Shown: piece after piece, positions 14,600 through 21,801 of the stretch | How positions within the stretch are numbered: position 1 is the first letter of the stretch | Layout of the letters: each line of letters starts with the position of its first letter | The notes under the pieces: generated by a model | The model's input: only the letters and a program-made list of their open reading frames with translations | What the model was told of the DNA's origin: nothing | Database searches by the model: none | Position numbers and translations under genes: made by a program | Virus record (IMG/VR): IMGVR_UViG_3300028198_000008 | Location: 1-36,790 of that record | DNA length: 36,790 nt | Direction: 5' to 3' (one strand) | From: a virus

Positions 14600-15589
14600 A
14601 TGGACATTCTCCTACTGCAACTCGACGGGAAACTCCCGAATCTGGCCCTGATGCGTTTGGCCGCGCATCACCGCTCCCAGCATGATCAGGTCATCCTGCG
14701 GCGATCAGGCAATCTGTCAGCCGTAGAACCCCACCTCGGAGATCCGGCATGGGATCAGGTGTATGCCTCGTTGATTTTTGAGCGCACGCGCCCTCTTGCT
14801 GAGCGGGTCCGTGTCATGTATCCCGATGCCCTCGTCGGGGGGACAGGCTATGACATTGGGCGGTCCCTGGAAGACATTGGCGTGCCGTCGTATGGTGCGA
14901 TGGATTATACCGATTACCCCCGATGGACCTCGTCGCTGGGATTCACGCAGCGCGGGTGTCGTCTCCGGTGTAGCTTTTGCGTGGTTCCCGTGAAGGAGGG
15001 GCGCGTGCGCGAGGAGCAGACGATTGACGATCTGTGGCGCGGTGACCCCTGGCCGCGTCACCTGTTGCTGCTGGACAATGATTTTTTTGGTCAGCCTCAC
15101 TGGGATCAACGGGTGCAGGAAATACAAGCGGGGCGCTTTAAGGTGTCATTTAATCAGGGGATCAATGCGCGGATGTTGACCGACGAAACCGCTGCGGCGA
15201 TTGGGAGCGTGGACTACCGTGATGACTCGATGAAAACGAAACGCATCTATACAGCATGGGACAACCAGAAGGACGAAGCGCGGCTCTTTAAGGGCCTTGA
15301 AGCCCTAATCAAGTACGGCGTGAAGCCCTCTCATATCATGGTGTATATCCTGATCGGGTATTGGCCTGGGGAAACCCACGCAGAACGAGATCACCGCAGG
15401 AAAAAGTTACGCGAGTTTGGATGCATACCCTATCCGATGCCCTACACGCGCACCGCTGAACTAGTGGGGTTCCAGCGGTGGGTGATCGGCGCATACGATA
15501 AGAGCGTGCCGTGGTCAGCGTGGTCCCGTGCGCGGTATCAGCCTGCAAATTTGCAATTGTATGCCCAAAAATCTGCCCTTCCGTTCTAA
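14600..15589 (+). CDS. Radical SAM enzyme
   Basis: 329 residues starting two bases after the primase-helicase stop, so in the same operon. GCRLRCSFC at 119-127 gives Cys120, Cys124 and Cys127, the CxxxCxxC motif that ligates a 4Fe-4S cluster for cleaving S-adenosylmethionine. The first 115 residues resemble a degenerate B12-binding/Rossmann-like domain (MDILLLQLDGKLPNLALMRL; PDALVGGTGYDIG), as in YgiQ/MiaB-related B12-type enzymes. After the motif come barrel-like strands: HLLLLDNDFFG, VSFNQGINARML, IMVYILIGYW. The substrate is unknown; co-transcription with replication genes favours nucleotide or nucleic acid modification. Confidence 0.85.
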   Translation: MDILLLQLDGKLPNLALMRLAAHHRSQHDQVILRRSGNLSAVEPHLGDPAWDQVYASLIFERTRPLAERVRVMYPDALVGGTGYDIGRSLEDIGVPSYGAMDYTDYPRWTSSLGFTQRGCRLRCSFCVVPVKEGRVREEQTIDDLWRGDPWPRHLLLLDNDFFGQPHWDQRVQEIQAGRFKVSFNQGINARMLTDETAAAIGSVDYRDDSMKTKRIYTAWDNQKDEARLFKGLEALIKYGVKPSHIMVYILIGYWPGETHAERDHRRKKLREFGCIPYPMPYTRTAELVGFQRWVIGAYDKSVPWSAWSRARYQPANLQLYAQKSALPF

Positions 15590-15881
15590 TCTCACCGAAA
15601 TTTCGACGGCATCTGCTATGCACGGTGAAAATAAAGTATCCGCTTATTACTCAACGACTTAGGGGATATTCCGCCGCACATCTGCGATTTTACGTCGAAA
15701 AGTCGGTTGGATTCTATCCGCCGACATTGGGAGAGGCGCACCATCGGGACCGGTCGGGACTTTGGTTTGGGACAAAGTCCCACCCCTGAGGGGTTGCACG
15801 GTTACAGTCGTATTCCGGGGGTGACGGTCGCCACATGAGCTACGTGCGTCCAGGTATGTTATACTAGCCGAGGAGGAATAT
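15590..15881. other. 292-base gap with tandem hairpins
   Basis: No convincing gene. A perfect 9-bp stem (GGGACTTTG at 15756-15764, CAAAGTCCC at 15773-15781, 8-base loop) is followed immediately by ACCCC-TGA-GGGGT (15782-15794). Neither has a T-tract. They may end or process the replication transcript or act at the DNA level. A promoter for the next gene lies at 15857-15865. Confidence 0.6.
15857..15865 (+). promoter_or_regulatory. Extended -10 promoter
   Basis: TGT followed by TATACT is an extended -10 box, with no recognisable -35. It lies 16 bases before the ATG at 15882, with GAGGAGGAA as ribosome site between. Likely starts a new transcription unit of small genes. Confidence 0.6.
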
Positions 15882-16211
15882 ATGGACGTAGATACACGCG
15901 GTCTGAAGGTGGGGAACATTAGCGTACCGATCTCGCCCGACATGGCAGCACGGGTCGCCGGTCGTGCGAGCAAACATAAGCAGACACTGACCGAAGCGGT
16001 AGACGCGCTGCTACTCCTGGCGTTTCGAGGTATCGACGCAGCCAGTATCGCCGGCAAAAAGCGTTGGGCCGGCACCACGGCAGCGGAGCGGTCGGACTTT
16101 GGACGCAAGGCTGTGGAGTCGAGATGGGCGAAACATCGTGATTTGCAGGGCGCGGACAAGGGCGGACAAGAGGCCGGACAAGAGCCTCAAAGTGACCAAA
16201 AACCCCTATGA
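15882..16211 (+). CDS. Possible ribbon-helix-helix-like regulator
   Basis: 109 residues. The N-terminal GNISVPISPDMAARVAGRAS followed by TLTEAVDALLLL resembles a strand-helix-helix DNA-binding fold. Residues about 55-90 (IAGKKRWAGTTAAERSDFGR and KAVESRWAKH) are basic and recall conserved short motifs in plasmid proteins that have AERS-x4-A-x-x-RW. It has a strong ribosome site and its own promoter. The C-terminus is polar and repetitive (GADKGGQEAGQEPQSDQ). Assigned only tentatively as a regulator. Confidence 0.65.
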   Translation: MDVDTRGLKVGNISVPISPDMAARVAGRASKHKQTLTEAVDALLLLAFRGIDAASIAGKKRWAGTTAAERSDFGRKAVESRWAKHRDLQGADKGGQEAGQEPQSDQKPL

Positions 16212-16354
16212 AACCAGCGCGGACAAGGTTTCTGGGCCGTGATTTCGGTGTTTCCAATAAACCCTTACAACGCAAGGGCTTACGATGTTTTCATAGGCCG
16301 GACGGACAACCACCTCCCCTTTAGGGGGAGGGTGGTGGAGGAGAGGGTGGCGAG

Positions 16355-16669
16355 ATGGGGTTCACGAAGATTTTTGATACTGAAGTACCTGATAACGCCT
16401 TGCACCTGTTGTTAAGCCTGGAGAATCGAGGTGTTCAGATCAGGATCGATCACGATGCGCTCACCATGAAGCCGATGTCTAAAATCACTGACTCTGATCG
16501 CCGGTTGATCAAGCAATACAGATCCCACATTATTCATTTAGTACGTGGCTGCGAGGAGCTGATACGACGTGAAGCGGTACAGGGAGGGTATCAACCACCC
16601 CCTCAGCGCGAGGGGCCGTCCGGCCGCTCTGCGGCGACCGAACAACCCCCGCGTCGAGGCCAGTCATGA
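16355..16669 (+). CDS. TubC N-terminal docking domain-like protein
   Basis: 104 residues. Residues 13-68 (NALHLLLSLENRGVQIRIDH...LTMKPMSKITDSDRRLIKQY...IIHLVRG) follow the pattern of TubC_N-like domains: a helix, a short strand pair, and LI...I..L. These occur in replication or phage proteins as well as in synthases. The C-terminus is a disordered Pro/Gln/Arg tail. An imperfect GC hairpin (about 16310-16333) precedes it. The stop overlaps the next start by ATGA. Function unknown. Confidence 0.65.
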   Translation: MGFTKIFDTEVPDNALHLLLSLENRGVQIRIDHDALTMKPMSKITDSDRRLIKQYRSHIIHLVRGCEELIRREAVQGGYQPPPQREGPSGRSAATEQPPRRGQS

Positions 16670-17070
16670 TTCGCCGGCATCCACTCGACGTGGGGGAGCC
16701 TGAGCCAGATTGGGGCCAGCGGAACGATGCCCCACGCGATCCTGACCCGGTGGTCGCCGTGCGGGCGGCTGAGCCAGACCCTGAGCCTGACTGGAAACGG
16801 TTGCGTGGTGACGGGTCCAAATTGGCGAAGAGGTCCAGGCCGGACCCACGTACCCCGTCAAACCCACAGAAACAGCCTCAGGAGCCACGGGCCGCGTTTA
16901 GCGACATGCTGCCCAGGGATATGCCCGGCGGGTTGATACGAAGGTCCAGAGAGCGTCTCGCGCCATCTAAACGGTCAGACCTCGAAGCGACGGAACTCGC
17001 TATGTTCTATAAGGAGCCAGCCTACGTGATTTTACAGCGTCGGAAGAACGACGGATGCTGGAGATGGTAA
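16666..17070 (+). CDS. Basic, proline-rich protein of unknown function
   Basis: 134 residues, starting at the ATGA overlap. The first 100 residues are rich in Pro, Asp and Arg with a repeated EPDPEPDW-like element, probably disordered. The C-terminal part (LEATELAMFYKEPAYVILQR followed by RKNDGCWRW) looks folded. No family recognised. Composition suggests a nucleic-acid or protein adaptor; this is inference. Confidence 0.55.
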   Translation: MIRRHPLDVGEPEPDWGQRNDAPRDPDPVVAVRAAEPDPEPDWKRLRGDGSKLAKRSRPDPRTPSNPQKQPQEPRAAFSDMLPRDMPGGLIRRSRERLAPSKRSDLEATELAMFYKEPAYVILQRRKNDGCWRW

Positions 17071-17074
17071 GCAT

Positions 17075-17332
17075 ATGAGCGACTGGTATGGCGTTGACAG
17101 CGGTAATGTGAGGCGGAGCGTGGAGGCAGACAACCACGTCCAAGCAGCGGTAAAGGCCACGGTCGAGCATATCCAGGATCACGGGCATGCGACTCCGGGT
17201 GTAGTTTACCGTGTTATTAAGGTCGGTGATGCGGATGGCGATGCGATGATCATGCTGTCCGAATTGGTACGGTCAGAGGGGGGGTTCGTTGACACGCCTG
17301 ACCCGCTGAATGAAGGAGATCCCACGAGATGA
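17075..17332 (+). CDS. Small unknown protein
   Basis: 85 residues, MSDWYGVDSGNVRRSVEADN at the start, then an HVQAAVKATVEHIQDHGH helix and a VVYRVIKVGDADGD strand pair. It follows the previous stop by four bases and its stop overlaps the next start by ATGA. No recognised domain; acidic overall. Confidence 0.65.
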   Translation: MSDWYGVDSGNVRRSVEADNHVQAAVKATVEHIQDHGHATPGVVYRVIKVGDADGDAMIMLSELVRSEGGFVDTPDPLNEGDPTR

Positions 17333-17613
17333 GCATCGCTTACCGAGACAAAGTGGCCGGGTTGTTCCGCGCATCGCCGGGCACCTGGATCGACGGTCTC
17401 ACCGTCGCCAGCCGAGGTGGGGCGTATGCCTGGCGCACCCGTGTTTCAGACTGCCGTGTCCAGCTTGGCATGGTGATTGAGAATCGGGTGAGGACGCTCC
17501 CGGACGGGAGGAGCAAGGTCAGCGAGTATATGTACACTCCGGCCGACGAGTTCGCCGTTGACCTCGCGGAAGCGGCCGCGATCCGGGCCGAGGCCAACGG
17601 CGACGTGCGTTAG
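17329..17613 (+). CDS. Winged-helix-like protein
   Basis: 94 residues. KVAGLFRASPGTWIDGLTVA, then YAWRTRVSDCRVQLGMVIEN and SKVSEYMYTP, follow the plan helix - recognition helix - wing seen in small phage proteins of the GG-x-A/YAWRTRVS type. It is likely a DNA-binding protein. It is the last gene of the short rightward operon; its stop overlaps the stop of a convergent zinc-ribbon gene. Confidence 0.7.
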   Translation: MSIAYRDKVAGLFRASPGTWIDGLTVASRGGAYAWRTRVSDCRVQLGMVIENRVRTLPDGRSKVSEYMYTPADEFAVDLAEAAAIRAEANGDVR

Positions 17614-17783
17614 TCCTGATCGTCTTGCATTTTCCAATCCGGCTCGTTGGTCCATCCGCAGGCTTCGCAGCACGCCAGCTCTCGGTTTGTCGCGCCGCAC
17701 GTCCACTCGACGGCGATGGCGTCACAGGCTGGGCACTCGTAGTCGTATTCGTCGTCCGGTGGGTCGAGGGGCGGTTCCGCCAT
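17610..17783 (-). CDS. Zinc-ribbon microprotein
   Basis: 57 residues from ATG 17783 with GGAGACACC upstream. Two knuckles, CPAC (17-20) and CEAC (39-42) preceded by another cysteine, with ACGW typical of zinc ribbons, and extra cysteine at residue 29. Acidic ends (DDEYDYE; MQDDQD). It is the last gene of the long leftward array and its stop overlaps the convergent stop. Confidence 0.75.
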   Translation of the reverse strand: MAEPPLDPPDDEYDYECPACDAIAVEWTCGATNRELACCEACGWTNEPDWKMQDDQD

Positions 17784-17802
17784 GGGTGGTGTCTCCTACG
17801 CT

Positions 17803-17916
17803 CTAGTTCTTCGAGTTGTTGGACTTTCCATAGACGGCCGTGCAGATCGCGCATGGTCGGCCGAGTAAAATCCCGTGCTGGCAGTGCCAGAAGTTAGCCT
17901 CCAGCTCAGTGGGCAT
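17803..17916 (-). CDS. 37-residue cysteine/histidine protein
   Basis: MPTELEANFWHCQHGILLGR followed by PCAICTAVYGKSNNSKN. WHCQHG...CAIC could form a single zinc site (C-x-H and C-x2-C). CAGGAAC lies upstream of ATG 17916, and the gene ends 19 bases before the next start. Short but consistent with the neighbouring microproteins. Confidence 0.6.
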   Translation of the reverse strand: MPTELEANFWHCQHGILLGRPCAICTAVYGKSNNSKN

Positions 17917-17973
17917 AATATGTTCCTGATGGGGTCGGGGGAGGCATCACCCCCCCCCTCGCCTCCCCTCGCC

Positions 17974-18114
17974 TTAGTTCTCGCGTTCCCTCGCCTCACA
18001 TCTCGCCTGCTCTCGCGTCCGATACACGCCGACCAGTACCTCGCCGTCCCATAACTGCCAGCCTGGGTCGCCCGTTGGATTCTCAAACAGCGCGAATATA
18101 TTAATGATTCTCAT
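17974..18114 (-). CDS. 46-residue protein
   Basis: MRIINIFALFENPTGDPGWQ, then LWDGEVLVGVYRTREQARCE and AREREN: a small beta-type fold with a charged helical end. ATG 18114 gives a complete frame. No family recognised. The gap after it (17917-17973) contains a run of nine Cs that could pair with nearby Gs. Confidence 0.6.
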   Translation of the reverse strand: MRIINIFALFENPTGDPGWQLWDGEVLVGVYRTREQARCEAREREN

Positions 18115-18137
18115 GGGCTGTGTCCTGTTTATCGCGT

Positions 18138-18473
18138 CTAGGATATGGTCGGAAAGTCCACCTCTACGTCGATCTCGATCTCCTCAAAAGCGGTCAACGT
18201 CTCAATCGCGGTGTCAAGACGCTCCGCCTTTTCACTGTCTTCACGGTGTTCTGGGATTCGGTCTCGGGATTCTTGTAACTCGTCGCGCAGGTCGATAATG
18301 ACTTCCTGGCCCCGCTGTAAATCGCTCAGTGCGTCCGCGAGTTGACTGGCTCGTGATGGGCGCCCATCGATCTTGGTCACTTCTGGGTTGGTCACGCCGA
18401 GATCGCGCAATGCCTTGCGGAGCTTTCGCGGGTCTTTACTGACCCACGAGCCGCTGATTTTATAGACCGACAT
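18138..18473 (-). CDS. Unknown protein with coiled-coil segment
   Basis: 111 residues from ATG 18473, with a GAGAGGTAAC ribosome site. It begins MSVYKISGSWVSKDPRKLRK, containing a helical RKLRKALRDLGV unit, then a long charged helix (DLQRGQEVIIDLRDELQESR). The acidic C-terminus ends IEIDVEVDFPTIS. The longer frame to 18671 enters the upstream gene and is rejected. No function assigned. Confidence 0.7.
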   Translation of the reverse strand: MSVYKISGSWVSKDPRKLRKALRDLGVTNPEVTKIDGRPSRASQLADALSDLQRGQEVIIDLRDELQESRDRIPEHREDSEKAERLDTAIETLTAFEEIEIDVEVDFPTIS

Positions 18474-18493
18474 GTTACCTCTCCTGTTTAATC

Positions 18494-18517
18494 GGGGGAG
18501 GACCGACGCCCTCCCCC
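18494..18517. promoter_or_regulatory. GC-rich stem-loop in intergenic gap
   Basis: GGGGGAGG (18494-18501) pairs perfectly with CCTCCCCC (18510-18517) around an eight-base loop. It sits between two leftward genes, without a T-tract, so RNA processing, stability or attenuation is more likely than termination. Confidence 0.65.
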
Positions 18518-18531
18518 TGTTCTGTATACGG

Positions 18532-18846
18532 CTACAACTCGGTGTCTGTGAGATACGCCTCGTAGGACGCCCGTGCGGCTCCTGCGGGAAATTCGCTGGG
18601 GCCGTGGTCGTTTTCGAGCAGCCACGCATGGGCCAGCGGTTCAGTGAGTGTCTGGTATCTGTCTGATTCACCCTGCACGCATGAGATCCTACCCAAAATG
18701 TAGCGTTGGCCGGCAGTTAGGAACAGGTGCTGGTACCGCCATTCGCGATAACTGTCACCGCCCGCGAATAACTTAGCCGAGGTTTGGTCGAACCAGCCGA
18801 TACTGTTGCCGTCGTCGTCGGTAATGTTGCGTCGTTCTCTGCTCAT
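18532..18846 (-). CDS. Small unknown protein
   Basis: 104 residues from ATG 18846, which has GGAGGCACACA upstream. Starts MSRERRNITDDDGNSIGWFD with SAKLFAGGDSYREW next, a beta-rich pattern. The C-terminus (HAWLLENDHGPSEFPAGAAR) is helical. No recognised domain. Confidence 0.7.
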   Translation of the reverse strand: MSRERRNITDDDGNSIGWFDQTSAKLFAGGDSYREWRYQHLFLTAGQRYILGRISCVQGESDRYQTLTEPLAHAWLLENDHGPSEFPAGAARASYEAYLTDTEL

Positions 18847-18878
18847 TGTGTGCCTCCTGGGTTGGGTTGGGGTGGGTG

Positions 18879-18962
18879 TCAAAATGCGAGCGCCAGCAGG
18901 GCGAGCATGGCGATCACGAGCGCCAGCAGCACGCCGTCTCTGAGCATGATCCAAATGCTCAT
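18879..18962 (-). CDS. 27-residue membrane peptide
   Basis: MSIWIMLRDGVLLALVIAML followed by ALLALAF. A single hydrophobic helix with almost no soluble part. Its ATG overlaps the upstream gene's stop (ATGA), as in other genes here, so it is probably translated. Phage membrane microproteins often affect host membrane processes; no specific role can be shown. Confidence 0.55.
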   Translation of the reverse strand: MSIWIMLRDGVLLALVIAMLALLALAF

Positions 18963-19171
18963 AGAATCCCCCGCCGTACGAGTGCCTGCATTCGTTCTTC
19001 CCAGTGACACGCCGTGCTAATCTCCCGCGTGGCGTGCCTGACGCTTTTTCGTGCTCGCCGCATCGTGGGATGGTCGATGCCCTTGTGCGCGGCAATCGTA
19101 TTGATCAACTCGTCAATCTCAAGCTGCTCTCTCGGGCTTAATTCGTCGTATCGGTTCTTTGTCGCGTTCAT
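18959..19171 (-). CDS. Small helical protein, unknown
   Basis: 70 residues, preceded by CAGGAGACGAT. MNATKNRYDELSPREQLEID followed by ELINTIAAHKGIDHPTMRRA looks like a helical bundle with a basic second half (RKSVRHATREI). It could bind nucleic acid; no family recognised. The upstream 91-base gap (19172-19262) holds no gene I can support. Confidence 0.65.
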   Translation of the reverse strand: MNATKNRYDELSPREQLEIDELINTIAAHKGIDHPTMRRARKSVRHATREISTACHWEERMQALVRRGIL

Positions 19172-19262
19172 ATCGTCTCCTGTTTGTGGGTGCGCTGTTC
19201 GGGGCTTATGCCGCTTCGATGGCTGCGGCTATCTGTTGTAGTGTTCTGTTTTCTCCCGTGGG

Positions 19263-19814
19263 TTACTTCGCACCGCACGCCCGGCGGATAGTCCAGTCAT
19301 CCGGGCTGAGCGGCTTGTCGTACCCCGTGAGCGTTTCGAGATGCTCAAGGGCATCCGCAAGCGCCTGACGCGCCGCGAGTACGCCATTCATGGCGTCGGC
19401 TGACCGGTCGAGCAACGCGGCATCGTTGCGCGCTTCCATCCGTTTATGATTGCGAGCGCGCCGGCCCTTGTAATACGCCGGGTTTAATCCCTCTATGGCG
19501 GTCGCGTCCAGCGGCTCAGCGGTTTCAAAGTGCCCCAGTAGGATGGTCACGCCACCATGCTGGTACGGTGCGTTGCGGACTTCCGCACGGTTGCTCCAAT
19601 AGGGCTCGTTTTCTAGGTGCGTCATGCCGTACTGGCGTCGGAGCCGCCAGTGCGCCTTCCCGCCGGGCAGTTTCGCGAGTATCCGCGTGGTGATCTGTTT
19701 GCCGTGCAAACCCTTGAGCGCCTCAAGTACGCGGTCGGGCGTCTCGGTTTCCGTGCCCTCGAAGATCAGCTCTGCTATATCGTTGCGTGTCCAGTGTGTT
19801 TTTGGAATGCTCAT
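19263..19814 (-). CDS. Unknown protein
   Basis: 183 residues, MSIPKTHWTRNDIAELIFEG at the start. TPDRVLEALKGLHGKQITTR and ILAKLPGGKAHWRLRRQYGM form a helix-rich, basic N-terminal half; the C-terminal part is a long helix (DAMNGVLAARQALADALEHL) followed by PLSPDDWTIRRACG. Upstream CCGGAGACAA serves as ribosome site. No domain recognised. Among the larger unknowns of the leftward array. Confidence 0.7.
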   Translation of the reverse strand: MSIPKTHWTRNDIAELIFEGTETETPDRVLEALKGLHGKQITTRILAKLPGGKAHWRLRRQYGMTHLENEPYWSNRAEVRNAPYQHGGVTILLGHFETAEPLDATAIEGLNPAYYKGRRARNHKRMEARNDAALLDRSADAMNGVLAARQALADALEHLETLTGYDKPLSPDDWTIRRACGAK

Positions 19815-19859
19815 GATTGATTGTCTCCGGTTCAGGTTGACGTGCTGGATCGGGTTCGA

Positions 19860-20243
19860 TTATGAGAACTGATACCGCCGCGTTCGTTCGGCCGTTTCTA
19901 CCCAATCCCCATATGACGTGACTACAAACCGGTCGCGTGCGGTGTCATACAAGACTGTCGGGTCGTACGTGTCGCCGGTATTGCAGTACAGCGCGGCAAT
20001 ATCCAAATGGTACGAGTCAATGTGCCGGTCACAGAAGATCGCTTCAATGCCGCATGTATCAAGTATGACGTTGCAGGCTTCGAGCATCTGATCCACGTCA
20101 CGCGGGGCACTGTACAATTGCGCGGCCCAACGTTCGACCGGGGCGAGCGTCAGCGGATCTGTGGTCCCATCTAGGATGCTCCGCAATTGCACGGCCGTGT
20201 CATGGTCCCAATAGCGTTCGAGTGTCTTTACCGTGGGTGTCAT
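19860..20243 (-). CDS. Unknown protein
   Basis: 127 residues from ATG 20243, overlapping the stop of the upstream gene (ATGA). Starts MTPTVKTLERYWDHDTAVQL; the middle DVDQMLEACNVILDTCGIEA is helical and the C-terminus (TYDPTVLYDTARDRFVVTSY, then GDWVE) is beta-type. Small early phage proteins of this style are common but functionally blank. Confidence 0.7.
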   Translation of the reverse strand: MTPTVKTLERYWDHDTAVQLRSILDGTTDPLTLAPVERWAAQLYSAPRDVDQMLEACNVILDTCGIEAIFCDRHIDSYHLDIAALYCNTGDTYDPTVLYDTARDRFVVTSYGDWVETAERTRRYQFS

Positions 20244-20452
20244 AGTGCGATCTCTCCCTTGCGTACCAGTTGCGTATAATGCGCGGCCCAATCTCTCGCC
20301 TCTCGCCATTCGTCCCGTGGCAGTAACTGTTCAGACTGGCTTGTTCCGTGAGATGCGCCTATCTTGGACATAAGCCGGTATCCGCGTGACCATTGCCCAG
20401 AGTGCCACCGCCGGCAGACATAATCGAGGCCGAACAAGCGTTCGGGATTCAT
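20240..20452 (-). CDS. Small unknown protein
   Basis: 70 residues, MNPERLFGLDYVCRRWHSGQ start, Arg/Trp-rich middle, C-terminal DEWREARDWAAHYTQLVRKG helix. Both ends overlap neighbouring genes by ATGA, which supports it strongly as a coupled gene. No domain recognised. Confidence 0.65.
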   Translation of the reverse strand: MNPERLFGLDYVCRRWHSGQWSRGYRLMSKIGASHGTSQSEQLLPRDEWREARDWAAHYTQLVRKGEIAL

Positions 20453-20742
20453 GATGGAAGCCTATCCTTGTGCCGATCCATCGGTCGGAAAACAATACCG
20501 CCATCGTCGTCCCGCGTGAAATATCCCGCGATGTAGCGCCCTTTATAGCGTGTACACGCTGGCACAGAAAACCACGTGTCGGCGTATCCCGTGGCATAGC
20601 ACGTTCGTCGAAGGTTCGTCCCGTTGATCGGGCAATTTTGAACCTTCGCATAAGGTCCGAGACAATCCATCATGCCGCTATTGCGCCATCCGATAGCGCC
20701 GTTCGACGTGGTAACGGGTTCGTCGGCGTAGAATTTTTGCAT
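20449..20742 (-). CDS. Unknown protein with YATGYADTWFSVPA motif
   Basis: 97 residues from ATG 20742 with GGAGGAGACACG upstream. The TCYATGYADTWFSVPACTRY segment and later KGRYIAGYFTRDDDGG are a pattern I associate with small proteins of phages and plasmids, of unknown function. Four cysteines are spaced MDC, NCP, TCY and ACT. The longer frame to 20838 crosses the hairpin and lacks a ribosome site. Confidence 0.7.
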   Translation of the reverse strand: MQKFYADEPVTTSNGAIGWRNSGMMDCLGPYAKVQNCPINGTNLRRTCYATGYADTWFSVPACTRYKGRYIAGYFTRDDDGGIVFRPMDRHKDRLPS

Positions 20743-20777
20743 CGTGTCTCCTCCGTGGTTCGAGTGTCCGATAATCC

Positions 20778-20797
20778 AGACGTGCCGAAGCACGTCT
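20778..20797 (-). promoter_or_regulatory. UUCG-capped stem-loop
   Basis: On the leftward transcript AGACGTGC and GCACGTCT form a perfect 8-bp stem closed by C(UUCG)G, an exceptionally stable tetraloop. It lies between genes at 20820 and 20742, with no following U-run, so it is better read as a barrier to decay or a processing site than as a terminator. Confidence 0.75.
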
Positions 20798-20819
20798 AGA
20801 TCCTCCGAGACTCGACCCG

Positions 20820-21362
20820 CTAGACGATAGCCCAGCACTCCACCCAGCCATCCACCCCGCGTGCGTACAGCGTGGCGTTCCCGTGATCATTTACAGCCAG
20901 CGCGTGGGACATATCAGCCGGTATCGCTTCATCTGTTGGGTGATTGTTCTCTCGGAGTCTCCAGCAGTACCCGTCGTACGACCCTTGCGTGGTGTCGTCA
21001 AACAGATCCTCGCACGGCCAGACTCCCAGATCGGACCCGTCGCCAGGATGCGCGCCGACATAGCAATAGTCGGGGACATAACTTTCCGCGAGCGGGATGA
21101 GTGTTTCGATCATCTCCATTTCAAGATGCGCAATATGTGCTGCTAACATGAGATAATCCGCATCCGCTGGATTGTCGCTGTCGGTAGCTTTATCGTCTGC
21201 CGCAATCCATTCATCCAGGCACCGCTGTACCTCGTCGCACGTCCGCCGATCTTCCGCCGACAGTCTGATACCGTTGAGTGCCGAGAGTAGCGCCGGCATC
21301 GTGTCTTGGACGCGCATGGTTCCATGGCTGATTGTGCCGAGTTCGAGTGTTATTGGTTTCAT
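20820..21362 (-). CDS. Unknown protein
   Basis: 180 residues, MKPITLELGTISHGTMRVQD start, with AAAGGACC upstream. The first 60 residues are helical (LLSALNGIRLSAEDRRTCDE), then acidic, then a Cys/Trp-rich part (CYVGAHPGDGSDLGVWPCED). It ends VDGWVECWAIV. No domain recognised. Shares an unusual leader sequence with the gene at 21460-21777. Confidence 0.68.
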   Translation of the reverse strand: MKPITLELGTISHGTMRVQDTMPALLSALNGIRLSAEDRRTCDEVQRCLDEWIAADDKATDSDNPADADYLMLAAHIAHLEMEMIETLIPLAESYVPDYCYVGAHPGDGSDLGVWPCEDLFDDTTQGSYDGYCWRLRENNHPTDEAIPADMSHALAVNDHGNATLYARGVDGWVECWAIV

Positions 21363-21508
21363 GTTTTGGTCCTTTGTGTGTGCGAGTTACCGGTTACGCT
21401 TGTATCGACAACCCAGTGATGCCGGCCCGCAGGCCGACACCACTCGAACGTCGATCCGGTTATACGCCTGGAGCTGTGTCGCGGTCCCGTTGGTCTTGTG
21501 CTGACCAT
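21359..21508 (-). CDS. Possible 49-residue protein
   Basis: The frame from ATG 21508 reads MVSTRPTGPRHSSRRITGST, then FEWCRPAGRHHWVVDTSVTG, and ends with an ATGA overlap at the 21362 start. It overlaps the end of the upstream 105-residue gene by 49 bases. Support is the coupling and the lack of any other gene in the gap; a competing frame ends at 21388 in the conserved leader. Confidence 0.35.
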   Translation of the reverse strand: MVSTRPTGPRHSSRRITGSTFEWCRPAGRHHWVVDTSVTGNSHTQRTKT

Positions 21509-21777
21509 ATCCCGTCCGGTGATGGAAACGGCGCGCCGTCAGCTAATCTGTCGATCTGATTTTGACTCACGGTCTCAACTCTCTTCGACGGGTGAAGCAC
21601 TCTCGGGGCGAGGTAATTATTAATGTGCTTCACCGTTGTTACACTGTGTCGCGTATCGGTGCGGAAGTATCCTATTGCGTAAACAGCTACAACCACTGGA
21701 GTGTCGTAGCTGTACAGGACCGTCCGGTCACCCATTGTGATCTCTGTCTGGTTGGGTCCGATGTTGCGTAGTTTCAT
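21460..21777 (-). CDS. Small phage protein of the MKLRNIGPNQTEI type
   Basis: 105 residues. MKLRNIGPNQTEITMGDRTV, then LYSYDTPVVVAVYAIGYFRT and SVTTVKHINNYL match a pattern frequent in small beta-rich phage proteins, without known function as far as I know. AAAGGACC is the ribosome site. The C-terminus is polar and may be disordered (SPDGIWSAQDQRDRDTAPGV). Confidence 0.75.
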   Translation of the reverse strand: MKLRNIGPNQTEITMGDRTVLYSYDTPVVVAVYAIGYFRTDTRHSVTTVKHINNYLAPRVLHPSKRVETVSQNQIDRLADGAPFPSPDGIWSAQDQRDRDTAPGV

Positions 21778-21801
21778 AGTCTTGGTCCTTTTTGGTGCGG
21801 G

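Noticed and set aside
19172-19262. Small leftward ORF ending GENRTLQQIAAAIEAA
   Set aside because: No ATG, GTG or TTG start after the preceding in-frame stop.
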